Shown here: positions 1 to 8,155 of the stretch, piece after piece
Position numbering within the stretch: position 1 is the stretch's first letter
How the letters are laid out: each line of letters begins with the position of its first letter
Assembly (NCBI GenBank): GCA_002299425.1
Contig: DBNW01000030.1
Span: 1-28,463 of the forward strand
Reading direction: 5' to 3'
Length of the DNA: 28,463 bases
Source: Methylococcaceae bacterium UBA662
GTDB lineage: Bacteria > Pseudomonadota > Gammaproteobacteria > Methylococcales > Methylomonadaceae
The notes under the pieces: generated by a model
The model's input: the letters and a program-made list of their open reading frames with translations, nothing else
Database searches by the model: none
What the model was told of the DNA's origin: nothing
Position numbers and translations under genes: made by a program

Positions 1-532
1 TTTAATGCCGGCGACATCGCCGTCGGACTCTTCGATCAGCTCGGTCTTAAAACCGCGCCGCTCACCCCAGCGCAGGAACATGCGCTCCAACATCGCGGCC
101 CAATCTTGCGCTTCGGTGCCGCCGGAACCGGCTTGTATGTCTAGGAAGGCGTTGCAGGCGTCCATTTCGCCGGAAAACATGCGCCTAAATTCAAGGGCGG
201 CGACTTTTTGCTCGAAACCAGCCAAATCGACCAGCACGGTTTCAACCGTGTCTTCGTCGTCTTCTTCGACCGCCATGGCCAGCAATTCTTGCGTCTCGGC
301 CAAGCCGCGCTCCAATTCGGCGAGGGTGTTGACCACCGCCTCCAGTTGCCCGCGTTCCTTGCCCAAGGCTTGCGCCTGCTCGGGCTTGTCCCAAATTTTG
401 GGGTTTTCCAGCTCGCGCAGGACTTCAACTAGGCGTTCGGATTTGTTATCGAAGTCAAAGATACCCCCTTAGCCCTGCGCTGCGGGCTTTAAGGTCGGTG
501 ATTTTGTTTTTGATGGGGTTGATTTCTTGCAT
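1..532 (-). CDS. prfB: Peptide chain release factor 2 (RF2), 5' part, programmed +1 frameshift
   Basis: RF2 releases nascent protein at UGA and UAA codons in the ribosome. The gene runs off the left edge, so only about 177 of the roughly 365 residues usual for RF2 are present. The ATG at 532 opens a 25-codon leader (starts MQEINPIKNKI, ends LRGYL) that meets an in-frame TGA at 457-455. Reading then continues in the +1 frame with GAC at 456-454 (DFDNKSERLVEVL...). Downstream the reading frame shows the conserved RF2 segments MFSGEMDACNAFLDIQAGSG and TEAQDWAAMLERMFLRWGER. The GGQ hydrolysis loop and the SPF recognition motif lie beyond the edge. A candidate promoter sits just upstream. The identity is secure because both the leader peptide and the frameshift site match the E. 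coli arrangement. Confidence 0.96.
454..469 (-). promoter_or_regulatory. RF2 programmed +1 frameshift site
   Basis: On the minus strand the sequence reads AGGGGG TAT CTT TGA C. AGGGGG (469-464) is an internal Shine-Dalgarno-like element, three bases separate it from the slippery CTT (460-458), and the TGA stop is at 457-455 followed by C. This is the classical autoregulatory signal: low RF2 lets ribosomes slip past UGA into the +1 frame, and high RF2 terminates at codon 26. All elements are at canonical spacing. Confidence 0.96.
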
Positions 533-579
533 AAATTCTCTGTGCCCATGGCCGGGCGGTCTTTAGGGAAAAGCGGTGG

Positions 580-608
580 ATTATAATCGAAAAGCCGTGC
601 CGGGATAA
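580..608 (-). promoter_or_regulatory. Candidate sigma70 promoter for prfB
   Basis: On the minus strand a perfect -10 TATAAT lies at 585-580, and a weak -35 TTATCC lies at 608-603, 17 bp upstream. It is about 50 bp before the prfB ATG. The -10 is embedded in the palindrome GATTATAATC. This is a prediction by eye, and the -35 is poor. Confidence 0.5.
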
Positions 609-624
609 GCGGCCGGGCGGTTTG

Positions 625-945
625 TCAATCCCACCGGCTGTCCCTGACTTGAACCAGGCCGTCCTCAACCCTAACCGCAAAGGCGGCGATGTCTTCATAG
701 GCAGGTGCTGATTTGACCGCCCCGGTACGGACACAAAACCTCGCTCCGTGCCTGGGGCAGACAATCTCGTCGCCGTCTAACTCGCCGCTGGCGATTTCCG
801 CACCGTCATGGGTGCAAACGTCTTCTAGGGCGTAAAATTCACCGCCCAAGTTAAACACGGCCACATCGACGCCCTCGACATCGACCACCCGGTGTTCCCT
901 GTCCGCCAACGCAGGGGCGGCGCATACGGTTATCCAATGAGACAC
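625..945 (-). CDS. Rieske-type [2Fe-2S] ferredoxin (non-haem oxygenase ferredoxin family)
   Basis: A small soluble electron carrier of 106 residues. The Rieske cluster-binding motif is complete: Cys44-Thr-His46, then 16 residues, then Cys63-Pro-Arg-His66. The rest matches the compact one-domain ferredoxins that pass electrons to ring-hydroxylating or nitrite-reductase-like partners. No oxygenase or reductase partner is visible in the window, so the acceptor is unknown. I chose the GTG at 945: it gives a typical start (MSHWITVCA) and lies 8 nt after a strong TAAGGAG at 960-954. The in-frame ATG at 951 is only 2 nt from that site, which is too close for good initiation. The gene lies upstream of prfB on the same strand with a 92-bp gap and may be transcribed separately. 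Confidence 0.88.
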   Translation of the reverse strand: MSHWITVCAAPALADREHRVVDVEGVDVAVFNLGGEFYALEDVCTHDGAEIASGELDGDEIVCPRHGARFCVRTGAVKSAPAYEDIAAFAVRVEDGLVQVRDSRWD

Positions 946-1121
946 AAGCATTTCTCCTTATTTCAGTGACCTGTAACTGCACTCACACCGGCATTGCAGC
1001 AGGCCAATTGCCAAGTAGAATACTCGGGCATTTTACCGTCAACAGCCTGTCTTCTGCCTAGTACCTATTTTTGTCATACCAAACCGGTATAACTGCCAAC
1101 GCTTTATGAGGCACCCACACT

Positions 1122-2114
1122 ATGACCGACGACAACCGCCAGCGCCCCCATCACGCCACCTACAGGTTTGATCCCTCCTACGGCTATTCGCTTAAAGACT
1201 TACTGGCGGTGCCAGCACCACGCGAACCCAAACAATTTGACGAATTTTGGCAACGCCGTTACCAGCACGCCCTAACTTTAAACCCTAGGCCACGGCTGAA
1301 ATGGCTAGGATTCGGCCCGGCTGAGCAGCAAATTTTTAGCATCACCTTCACCTCAACCGATGAATTTGACATTGGCGGCTGGTTGCTGCTGCCCCGATCG
1401 GGGGTCGTTACGCGCGGTTTTGTCATGGGTCATGGCTACGGCGGTCGGGATGCGCCGGATTTTCACTTGCCGTTCCCAGATGCCGCCTTGTTGTTCCCGT
1501 GCTTTAGAGGCATCAGCCGCAGCACCCGTGCGGGTATTTCCAGCGACCCGTTCTGGCATGTGCGCCACGACATCGACAAAATTGACCGCTACATTCTAGG
1601 CGGCTGCGTCGAAGACGTTTGGCTGGCGGTCAGCGCCTTGCTGGTGCTGTTTCCGCACTTGACGGGCCGTTTAGGTTATTTAGGCGTTAGCTTTGGCGGC
1701 GGCATCGGTGCTATGGCTTTAGCATTTGAGCGGCGCATCGCGCGGGGGCATCTGAACGTACCCACCTTCGGCAACCAACCGTTGCGGCTGCGCTTGCCCA
1801 GCCAAGGCAGTGCCCACAGCGTGCAGCAGTATTACCGCGACCATAAAAAGAAAACTTTGAAAACTTTGCGTTTTTTTGATGCCGCCACCGCCGCTAAACG
1901 CATCGCTATCCCCATGCACTGCGCCTGCGCCTTGTTTGACCCGTGCGTAGCCCCACCCGGACAGTTCGCCGTCTACAACGCCCTGCCCGAAGGCCAAAAG
2001 ACTTTGTTTGTCCTGGAAGCTGGGCATTACGACTATCCCGGTCAATACCAACAGGAACAAGACTTGCTGGCCGAACTGAACAATTTTTTTGCCCCCCTTA
2101 ACCACTGCCATTAA
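1122..2114 (+). CDS. Alpha/beta hydrolase, acetyl-xylan esterase / cephalosporin-C deacetylase-like (CE7, AXE1 family)
   Basis: A 330-residue cytoplasmic hydrolase with no signal peptide. It has the layout of CE7 esterases: an N-terminal EFWQRR segment near 41-46, an FRG element at 128-130 matching the family RGQ region, the nucleophile elbow GVSFGG with Ser190, an aspartate in FDPCVAPP (Asp273) and a histidine in AGHYDYP (His302). Family members deacetylate small acetylated sugars or cephalosporin C, but the real substrate cannot be read from sequence. A GAGG element at 1109-1112 lies upstream of the ATG. A second, unrelated alpha/beta hydrolase follows 32 bp later on the same strand, suggesting co-transcription. 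No polysaccharide-degradation genes flank it, so a xylan role is not supported by context. Confidence 0.82.
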   Translation: MTDDNRQRPHHATYRFDPSYGYSLKDLLAVPAPREPKQFDEFWQRRYQHALTLNPRPRLKWLGFGPAEQQIFSITFTSTDEFDIGGWLLLPRSGVVTRGFVMGHGYGGRDAPDFHLPFPDAALLFPCFRGISRSTRAGISSDPFWHVRHDIDKIDRYILGGCVEDVWLAVSALLVLFPHLTGRLGYLGVSFGGGIGAMALAFERRIARGHLNVPTFGNQPLRLRLPSQGSAHSVQQYYRDHKKKTLKTLRFFDAATAAKRIAIPMHCACALFDPCVAPPGQFAVYNALPEGQKTLFVLEAGHYDYPGQYQQEQDLLAELNNFFAPLNHCH

Positions 2115-2146
2115 ACCCATCAACCCAGACATAGGAAACCTTTTTA

Positions 2147-2875
2147 ATGAACCGCGAATACCACTGCTGGCGCAGCGAACATTTGCAACGCGATATGGAA
2201 TTATTGGTATTCGGTCATGCCGGCGCCAAAGTGCTGGTGTTCCCGACTCGCGACGGGCGCTTTTATGAATACGAAGCATTGGGCATGGTCAACGCACTTC
2301 GGCACAAAATTGAGCAAGGCCATTTACAAATTTATTGCCTCGATGCGGTTTATAACGAGAGTTTTTATTGCTGGTGGGCGCACCCGTCCGGGCGGATAAA
2401 ACGGCACATTGAATTTGAACAGTACGTGCTGAACGAGGTGCTGCCGTTCATGCAGCAGCAAAATCCACACGATTGCCTCATCGCCCACGGCCTTAGCTTA
2501 GGTGCCTTCCATGCCGCGAACATCGCCTTTCGGCATCCTGGCTTATTTAAAAAACTGGCTGTTTTTTCAGGCCGTTATGACTTAACCCTTTGTGTTGAGT
2601 CGTTTCATGACCTCATGGACGGCTTTTATAACGACGATGTCTATTTCCACACCCCTAGCCATTTCCTGCCCAACCTGTATTGCGACAATCTACTGTCGGC
2701 ACTGCGCAAAATGGACATTGTTTTCGCCATCGGCAGGGAAGACCCGTTTTTGGCCAACAACCTGCATTTAAGCGACGTATTATGGAAAAAAAACATCCAC
2801 CACCAACTGCACATTTGGGATGACCGCGCCCACAGCGGTTATTATTGGCGGCGTATGGCAAAACTTTACCTCTAA
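2147..2875 (+). CDS. Esterase-like alpha/beta hydrolase (putative esterase family, COG4947-like)
   Basis: A 242-residue protein of the small esterase-D-like hydrolase class. It opens MNREYHCWRSEHL and has a nucleophile elbow GLSLGAF with Ser117, a likely acid in GREDP (Asp199) and a histidine in AHSGYYW (His229). That order and spacing fit a complete catalytic triad. It has no signal peptide and is rich in aromatic residues. The ATG follows an AGGAAA at 2131-2136, and the gene lies 32 bp after the CE7-like hydrolase, so the pair probably forms a small operon. Relatives are annotated only as esterases; the substrate is not known. Catalytic function is likely from the triad, and the specific reaction is open. 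Confidence 0.78.
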   Translation: MNREYHCWRSEHLQRDMELLVFGHAGAKVLVFPTRDGRFYEYEALGMVNALRHKIEQGHLQIYCLDAVYNESFYCWWAHPSGRIKRHIEFEQYVLNEVLPFMQQQNPHDCLIAHGLSLGAFHAANIAFRHPGLFKKLAVFSGRYDLTLCVESFHDLMDGFYNDDVYFHTPSHFLPNLYCDNLLSALRKMDIVFAIGREDPFLANNLHLSDVLWKKNIHHQLHIWDDRAHSGYYWRRMAKLYL

Positions 2876-2935
2876 AGCCTGCTAAACCGCCATCACCGCG
2901 TGAAAGCGTAAAAACCAACCACACACCACCGGCCC

Positions 2936-4312
2936 ATGACCGAGCAATACCTTAAGCCCTGCCCAAGCACTCTGACCGTCAGCCAACTTAACAGGGCTGC
3001 CAACCGGCTTTTAGCCGGGCATTTTTTCAGCGTACGGGTCGAAGGCGAAGTCTCAAACCTCAGCATTCCCTCATCCGGGCATTGGTATTTTTCGCTCAAG
3101 GACTCAGATGCCCAAATCCGCTGCGCCCTGTTTAAAAACCAGCAGCGGCAGCAGATGGCCAGGCCAGAAAACGGGCAACGGGTGACGGTTCATGGGCAAG
3201 TCGGTCTTTATGAGCCACGCGGGGATTACCAGTTGCTCGCCGATACCATTGAAGCAGCCGGCGATGGCGCACTGCGCCAAGCCTTTGAGTCACTAAAGCG
3301 CAAACTTGCCGATGAAGGCCTGTTCGACAGCACCCGCAAAAAGCCGCTACCCCTGTTGCCTGGCTGTATTGGTCTTATCACTTCCCCCACCGGGGCGGCG
3401 GTGAGAGACCTGTTAACCGTGCTCAAAAGACGATTTCCGGCCATCTCTGTGATTTTGTACCCAGTGGCCGTGCAAGGTCCTGACGCTCCGGGCGCAATCA
3501 CCCGTGCCATTGCCACCGCTAACCGTCGGCGCGACTGTAATTTATTGATCGTCGCTCGCGGTGGCGGCTCTTTAGAGGATTTGTGGGCCTTCAATGAAGA
3601 ACGGGTGGCCCGCGCTATTGATGCCAGCAGCCTCCCCGTCATTGCCGCTATCGGCCATGAAACCGACTTCACCATCGCCGATTTCGTCGCCGACAGCCGC
3701 GCCCCAACCCCGTCGGCAGCCGCAGAGATGGCCAGCCCTGACCAAACAATCTGGCGCATGCGGTTTATCGAACTCCAATCCCGGATTGAACACCTGCACC
3801 AACAGCGTCACCGACAATGCCAACAAACCCTGGCCTGGCTAAGCAGCCGGCTTCAGCAACAACACCCCAAGCAACGCCTGCTAGGCAACGCTCAACGCCT
3901 GGACGAACTAGAAACCCGTTTGCAACAAGCCTTAAAAAGAACGTTGCAAACAAGCCACAGTCGCCTGGAAATAAAAACAGCCCGACTCTGGCTGCACACC
4001 CCTCGCATCAGACTGTCACGCCACCAACAAGACCAGACTTTTTTGCGCCAGCGCCTTTATTCGGCTATAAAGCTACGGCTGCAAGACCACCGGCAGCACT
4101 TTTCACTGCTCAGCCAAACGCTAAACGCGGTCAGTCCGTTGGCCACTTTGAACCGGGGGTATGCCGTAGTCAGCGCCCAGGCCAGCGGAGAAATTCTGCG
4201 CTCGGCAGACCAAGCCCTACCACACCGGGTAATCAACATTCGTTGGGCCGACGGTCAAATCAGTGCCCGGGTACTGCCTTACGGTGCGGTCGCAAAAGCA
4301 GGCGATGGTTAA
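2936..4312 (+). CDS. xseA: Exodeoxyribonuclease VII large subunit
   Basis: The catalytic subunit of exonuclease VII, which with XseB degrades single-stranded DNA to oligonucleotides from either end in repair and recombination. The 458 residues match the family length. An N-terminal OB-fold (about 12-108) contains VEGEVSN and GHWYFSLKD. The catalytic domain carries LITSPTGAAVRDLL (147-160), RGGGSLEDLWAFN (208-220) and IGHETDF (239-245) followed by DSRAPTPSAAAE. The long Gln/Arg/Leu-rich stretch from about 270 to 400 is the coiled-coil region that binds XseB. No xseB is in the window. The ATG lacks an obvious Shine-Dalgarno sequence but gives the family-standard N-terminus. A 206-bp gap follows before miaB. 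Confidence 0.96.
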   Translation: MTEQYLKPCPSTLTVSQLNRAANRLLAGHFFSVRVEGEVSNLSIPSSGHWYFSLKDSDAQIRCALFKNQQRQQMARPENGQRVTVHGQVGLYEPRGDYQLLADTIEAAGDGALRQAFESLKRKLADEGLFDSTRKKPLPLLPGCIGLITSPTGAAVRDLLTVLKRRFPAISVILYPVAVQGPDAPGAITRAIATANRRRDCNLLIVARGGGSLEDLWAFNEERVARAIDASSLPVIAAIGHETDFTIADFVADSRAPTPSAAAEMASPDQTIWRMRFIELQSRIEHLHQQRHRQCQQTLAWLSSRLQQQHPKQRLLGNAQRLDELETRLQQALKRTLQTSHSRLEIKTARLWLHTPRIRLSRHQQDQTFLRQRLYSAIKLRLQDHRQHFSLLSQTLNAVSPLATLNRGYAVVSAQASGEILRSADQALPHRVINIRWADGQISARVLPYGAVAKAGDG

Positions 4313-4409
4313 AACAGGACAACCTGTGTCGAAGCTGGCATTCTGGCAGCGCCGGCCAAACCACTGACAAGCAAGAATGCACGATCTTTTTAACGCTCAG
4401 TCCTCCAGG

Positions 4410-4440
4410 TTGCCCGTTTACGCAGGGTTCAGGTTATAAT
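4410..4440 (+). promoter_or_regulatory. Candidate promoter of the miaB-ybeZ-ybeY-corC-galE run
   Basis: A perfect -10 TATAAT lies at 4435-4440, with a -35-like TTGCCC at 4410-4415 (19-bp spacing, longer than ideal). It is about 78 bp before the miaB ATG in the 206-bp xseA-miaB gap, the only sizeable gap ahead of this five-gene run. The rest of 4313-4518 holds only a 5-bp hairpin (ACAGG/CCTGT, near 4313-4327) with no T tract, so no convincing xseA terminator is seen. Confidence 0.45.
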
Positions 4441-4518
4441 CCGGGGCAATTTTCGCCTACCTAGCGAAACCCCACGCTCTGCTCTAACCCTTAAAGATTT
4501 TGACAAAAGCACCCCCTT

Positions 4519-5880
4519 ATGAACCCAAAGCTTTACATCCAAACCCACGGCTGCCAAATGAACGAGTACGATTCGGCGAAAATGCGCGACGTGCTGAACG
4601 CCTCGCACGGTTTTGAATGGGTCGATGACCCTAAAAATGCCGACGTTTTATTGCTGAACACCTGCTCCATTCGGGAAAGGGCTCAAGAGAAAGTATTTTC
4701 AACACTCGGTCAATGGCGCCTCCTGAAAGTGCTGCGCCCTGATGTGGTCATCGGCGTAGGGGGCTGCGTCGCCAGCCAAGAAGGGGTCGAGCTGCAAAAG
4801 CGCGCGCCGTTTGTAGACATCGTGTTCGGCCCGCAAACCCTGCACCGCTTGCCGCAATTACTGGACCAAGTCCGCACTCAACACAAACCGGCCATTGATA
4901 TCAGCTTCCCTGAAATTGAAAAGTTCGATACCCTGCCCGCCCCTAGGGCCGAAGGCGTGAAAGCTTTCGTCTCAGTAATGGAGGGGTGTAGCAAGTATTG
5001 CTCGTTCTGCGTAGTACCTTACACTCGGGGCGAGGAAATCAGCCGCCCACTGGCTGACGTCATCGCCGAGATCACCGCCCTAGCCGGGCAAGGCGTGCGT
5101 GAAGTCAATTTGCTTGGGCAAAACGTTAACGCCTACCAGGGCCTAATGGACGACGGCAACACTGCCGATTTTGCCCTGTTACTGCACCATGTCGCCGCCA
5201 TCGCAGGCATAGGCCGTATTCGCTTTACCACCTCGCACCCGGTTGAATTCACCGACAGCCTCATCGAGGCGTTCGCAGAAATACCGCAATTAGTCAACCA
5301 CCTGCATTTGCCGGTGCAAAGCGGCAGCGACCGGATTTTAAAATTAATGAAACGGGGACACGCCCGCGCCGACTACCTAGAAACCATCCGCAAACTCAGG
5401 CGGGTGCGTCCTGATCTCTGCCTGTCGTCTGATTTTATCATCGGCTTCCCGGGCGAGACGGAAGCCGATTTTGCCGAAACCTTATCCCTGGTAGAAGAAA
5501 TCGGCTTTGATGCTTCATTCAGCTTCATTTACTCCGCACGCCCCGGCACACCTGCGGCAGAATTACCCGATGACGTGCCAATGGCTATTAAAAAACACCG
5601 ACTGGAGTGTTTCCAAAGCCAAATTAACCGCCAAGCCGCCGACCTCTCCGCGCGCATGGTTGGCAGCACGCAAACCGTATTGGTTGAAGGCCCGTCCAAA
5701 AAAAATCCGCTGCAAATGCAAGGGCGCACCGAAAACAACCGAGTGGTTAACTTTACCGCCCACCCCCGTCTTAAGGGCCAGTTTATTGCAGTGACCATCA
5801 CCGAAGCCCTGCCCAATTCCCTGCGTGGACGCCTGACCGAAACAGCCGTCAAGCGTCAAGCCCCAACCCCAGCTCACTGA
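4519..5880 (+). CDS. miaB: tRNA-2-methylthio-N6-isopentenyladenosine(37) synthase MiaB
   Basis: A radical-SAM methylthiotransferase that adds the methylthio group to isopentenyl-A37 of tRNAs reading UNN codons. It is 453 residues, slightly shorter than E. coli MiaB. The N-terminal MTTase domain has the three auxiliary-cluster cysteines Cys12 (THGCQMN), Cys49 (NTCSIRE) and Cys83 (GGCVAS). The radical-SAM triad is Cys157-x3-Cys161-x2-Cys164 (GCSKYCSFC), followed by LLGQNVNAY. A C-terminal TRAM-like segment covers about 380-440. It heads a run of tightly spaced genes; phoH starts one base after its stop. The miaB-ybeZ-ybeY-ybeX order matches E. coli. Confidence 0.97.
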   Translation: MNPKLYIQTHGCQMNEYDSAKMRDVLNASHGFEWVDDPKNADVLLLNTCSIRERAQEKVFSTLGQWRLLKVLRPDVVIGVGGCVASQEGVELQKRAPFVDIVFGPQTLHRLPQLLDQVRTQHKPAIDISFPEIEKFDTLPAPRAEGVKAFVSVMEGCSKYCSFCVVPYTRGEEISRPLADVIAEITALAGQGVREVNLLGQNVNAYQGLMDDGNTADFALLLHHVAAIAGIGRIRFTTSHPVEFTDSLIEAFAEIPQLVNHLHLPVQSGSDRILKLMKRGHARADYLETIRKLRRVRPDLCLSSDFIIGFPGETEADFAETLSLVEEIGFDASFSFIYSARPGTPAAELPDDVPMAIKKHRLECFQSQINRQAADLSARMVGSTQTVLVEGPSKKNPLQMQGRTENNRVVNFTAHPRLKGQFIAVTITEALPNSLRGRLTETAVKRQAPTPAH

Positions 5881-5881
5881 C

Positions 5882-6853
5882 ATGGTCGTTTCCAAAGAAA
5901 TCATTCTACTGCCCGACGACAACCAACGCCTGTCTAACTTCTGCGGCCAATTCGACACCCATTTAAGGCAAATTGAGACCCGATTACAGGTAGAAATCGC
6001 CAATCGCGGCAACCAATTTAAAATAACCGGGGCAACCGGCTCGGTCGCTGCCGCCTGCACCGTCATGCAAACACTTTTTGAAAACACCGCTCAGGAACAG
6101 CTCACAGCAGAAACCATCCACTTGACCCTGCAAACGTCCTCTGTTGAACAAATGCTCGGTGAACTCCCCGAACCCGGCCAAGTGCCCATTTGCATCAAAA
6201 CCAAATTTGGCATCATTCGTGGCCGGGGTGCCAACCAGCAAGAATACCTAAGAAAAATTATGACTCACGACATCAATTTTGGTGTCGGCCCGGCTGGCAC
6301 GGGTAAAACTTACCTGGCTGTGGCCTGTGCCATTGAGGCGCTGCAAACCGAGCGGGTAAGAAAATTGATACTGGTCAGGCCGGCGGTTGAAGCCGGTGAA
6401 AAACTGGGCTTTTTGCCCGGCGATATGGCGCAAAAAGTCGACCCGTACCTGCGCCCGCTGTACGATGCCCTGTACGAAATGCTGGGCTTTGAGCGGGTGG
6501 AAAAAATGATGAGCCGTGGTATCATCGAGGTCGCCCCGTTGGCCTTCATGCGCGGGCGCACCCTTAACGATGCCTTTATCATTCTGGACGAAGCCCAAAA
6601 CACCACGGTGGAACAAATCAAAATGTTTTTAACCCGGGTAGGGTTTGGCTCCACCGCCGTGGTCACCGGCGATGTGACACAAATTGACTTGCCCTCGGAT
6701 AAAATGTCCGGTCTCCGCCATGTCCTAGATGTTTTAAAAGGTGTCGAGGGCATTAGCTTTACGTTCTTCAACACCCGCGACGTAGTAAGACACCCCTTGG
6801 TACAACGGATTGTCTGTGCCTACGAGGCTTACGAAAGCAACAAAAGCAAATGA
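5882..6853 (+). CDS. ybeZ: PhoH-like ATPase YbeZ
   Basis: A cytoplasmic P-loop ATPase of the PhoH family, found next to the endoribonuclease YbeY in most proteobacteria and thought to work with it in rRNA processing. The 323 residues contain an N-terminal KH-like segment (about 20-70), Walker A GPAGTGKT at 136-143, the VRPAVEAGEKLGFLPGD signature at 165-181 and Walker B FIILDEAQN at 232-240. It starts one base after the miaB stop, with no clear Shine-Dalgarno sequence, and its last codons overlap ybeY by 4 bp (ATGA), so translation is probably coupled. Identity is firm; the molecular activity of the family is less settled. Confidence 0.95.
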   Translation: MVVSKEIILLPDDNQRLSNFCGQFDTHLRQIETRLQVEIANRGNQFKITGATGSVAAACTVMQTLFENTAQEQLTAETIHLTLQTSSVEQMLGELPEPGQVPICIKTKFGIIRGRGANQQEYLRKIMTHDINFGVGPAGTGKTYLAVACAIEALQTERVRKLILVRPAVEAGEKLGFLPGDMAQKVDPYLRPLYDALYEMLGFERVEKMMSRGIIEVAPLAFMRGRTLNDAFIILDEAQNTTVEQIKMFLTRVGFGSTAVVTGDVTQIDLPSDKMSGLRHVLDVLKGVEGISFTFFNTRDVVRHPLVQRIVCAYEAYESNKSK

Positions 6854-7320
6854 ACAGGATAGTTATTCAAGCGCTTTGCCCGGATACATGGCACCCTCAG
6901 CCAGTGCAATTGCAACAATGGGTCGATGCCACGTTGAATGGCTTGGGCAAAGACACCGAAATCACCGTGCGTATGGTCGGCGCGGCAGAAAGTGCCGAGT
7001 TGAACCGGCAGTACCGGCAACAGCCCGGGCCAACCAATGTTCTAAGCTTCGCCTTTGAGTCGCCGAATTTAGACGGATTTAAAACCGACTTTTTAGGCGA
7101 CCTAGTGGTGTGTCCGGCAGTGCTGGAACACGAGGCACTAGCACAACAAAAACCCCTGTCCCACCATTGGGCCCATATCGTTGTCCACGGCCTTCTGCAT
7201 TTGCTAGGCTACGACCACGGCAATGAAGCCGACGCGGCGCACATGGAAAACAAAGAAATTGATATTTTAAGCAGCCTGAACATTGCCAACCCCTATACCT
7301 CGGTTACTGACCATGAATGA
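6850..7320 (+). CDS. ybeY: Endoribonuclease YbeY (16S rRNA 3'-end maturation)
   Basis: A zinc-dependent single-strand endoribonuclease needed for 16S rRNA 3'-end maturation and 70S quality control. The 156 residues have the metal motif H-G-x-L-H-L-x-G-Y-D-H (VHGLLHLLGYDH), with ligands His113, His117 and His123. An upstream SFAFE segment in PTNVLSFAFE (61-70) corresponds to the family LSFP element. The start ATG overlaps the ybeZ stop as ATGA, and the end overlaps the corC start by 8 bp, so this is the middle of a translationally linked trio. Confidence 0.96.
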   Translation: MNRIVIQALCPDTWHPQPVQLQQWVDATLNGLGKDTEITVRMVGAAESAELNRQYRQQPGPTNVLSFAFESPNLDGFKTDFLGDLVVCPAVLEHEALAQQKPLSHHWAHIVVHGLLHLLGYDHGNEADAAHMENKEIDILSSLNIANPYTSVTDHE

Positions 7321-8155
7321 CGGCCCTCCTAGTAGACCTTCATCAGCAAAAACCTGGCTAGACCGGCTCGGCCACCTGCTCACAGGCGAGCCGCAGGACA
7401 TGGATGACCTAAGAGCAATACTGCACGAAGCGCAAGAGAACCACCTCTTGGAAACAGACGCTTTCGCCATGATCGATGGCGTCCTGCAAATTTCCCAAAT
7501 GCGTGTCAGGGACATCATGATCCCGCGTGTACAAATGGTGGTAGTGCCGCATGAGGCTCGGCTTGAGGAAATACTGCCGCGCATCGTGGAGTCGGGCCAT
7601 TCGCGCTATCCGGTCGTTGAAGACGACCGCAGCCAAATTGCAGGGATTTTACTCACTAAGGATTTGTTAGCGAAATTCTTGCAAGATAAAACCATGCCGG
7701 TCAAGGCAGTGATGCGGCCCGCGTTTATCGTTCCAGAAAGTAAACGGCTTAACATTTTGCTGAAGGAATTGCGTACCAATGGCAACCACATGGCCATTAT
7801 TGTTGACGAATACGGCCAAGCTGCCGGGTTAGTCACCATCGAAGACATCTTAGAACAAATTGTCGGCGACATTGAAGACGAGCACGACGAACACGAAGAC
7901 CAAGGCTACATTATTCAACAAAATGAACACGAGTACATCGTTAAGGCCTTAACCCCCATTGACCTCTTCGACGAGTATTTTTCCACCCAACTTGAAACCG
8001 ACGAATACGACACGGTCGGCGGCTTTTTGGTCAACCAACTAGAACACATGCCCGAAAAAGGCGAGCAACTTGCCGTCAACCATCTGCGTTTTGAGGTCAT
8101 CAAAGCTGACAGCCGACGGGTTTATTTAATCAAGCTTAAACTTCTTAAATCTTAA
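7313..8155 (+). CDS. corC: CorC/YbeX-type CBS-pair protein (HlyC/CorC family, soluble)
   Basis: A 280-residue soluble protein with two CBS domains (about 60-180, including RVRDIMIPRVQM and HMAIIVDEYGQAAGLVTIEDI) and a C-terminal CorC_HlyC domain (about 195-278, DEYDTVGGFLVNQLEHMPEKGE). E. coli YbeX is linked to Mg2+/Co2+ efflux and, more recently, to ribosome metabolism alongside YbeY and YbeZ. I chose the ATG at 7313 (MNDGPPSRP), which overlaps ybeY by 8 bp. An in-frame TTG at 7283 would add ten residues without support. The stop abuts the galE ATG with no gap. Confidence 0.94.
   Translation: MNDGPPSRPSSAKTWLDRLGHLLTGEPQDMDDLRAILHEAQENHLLETDAFAMIDGVLQISQMRVRDIMIPRVQMVVVPHEARLEEILPRIVESGHSRYPVVEDDRSQIAGILLTKDLLAKFLQDKTMPVKAVMRPAFIVPESKRLNILLKELRTNGNHMAIIVDEYGQAAGLVTIEDILEQIVGDIEDEHDEHEDQGYIIQQNEHEYIVKALTPIDLFDEYFSTQLETDEYDTVGGFLVNQLEHMPEKGEQLAVNHLRFEVIKADSRRVYLIKLKLLKS

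Noticed and set aside
550..621. Direct repeat GGCCGGGCGGT at 550-560 and 611-621 flanking the prfB promoter, as operator sites
   Set aside because: The 11-bp copies are GC-rich and match no operator I know; they may be chance or a minor duplication.
1071..1093. TTGTCA and TATAAC as a promoter for the CE7-like hydrolase
   Set aside because: The spacing is only 11 bp, too short for a sigma70 promoter; no better pair was found in 946-1121.
3817..4464. 215-codon open frame overlapping the 3' part of xseA
   Set aside because: It overlaps the conserved XseA frame for most of its length, reads as Pro/Thr/Arg-rich non-protein-like sequence and has no start context.
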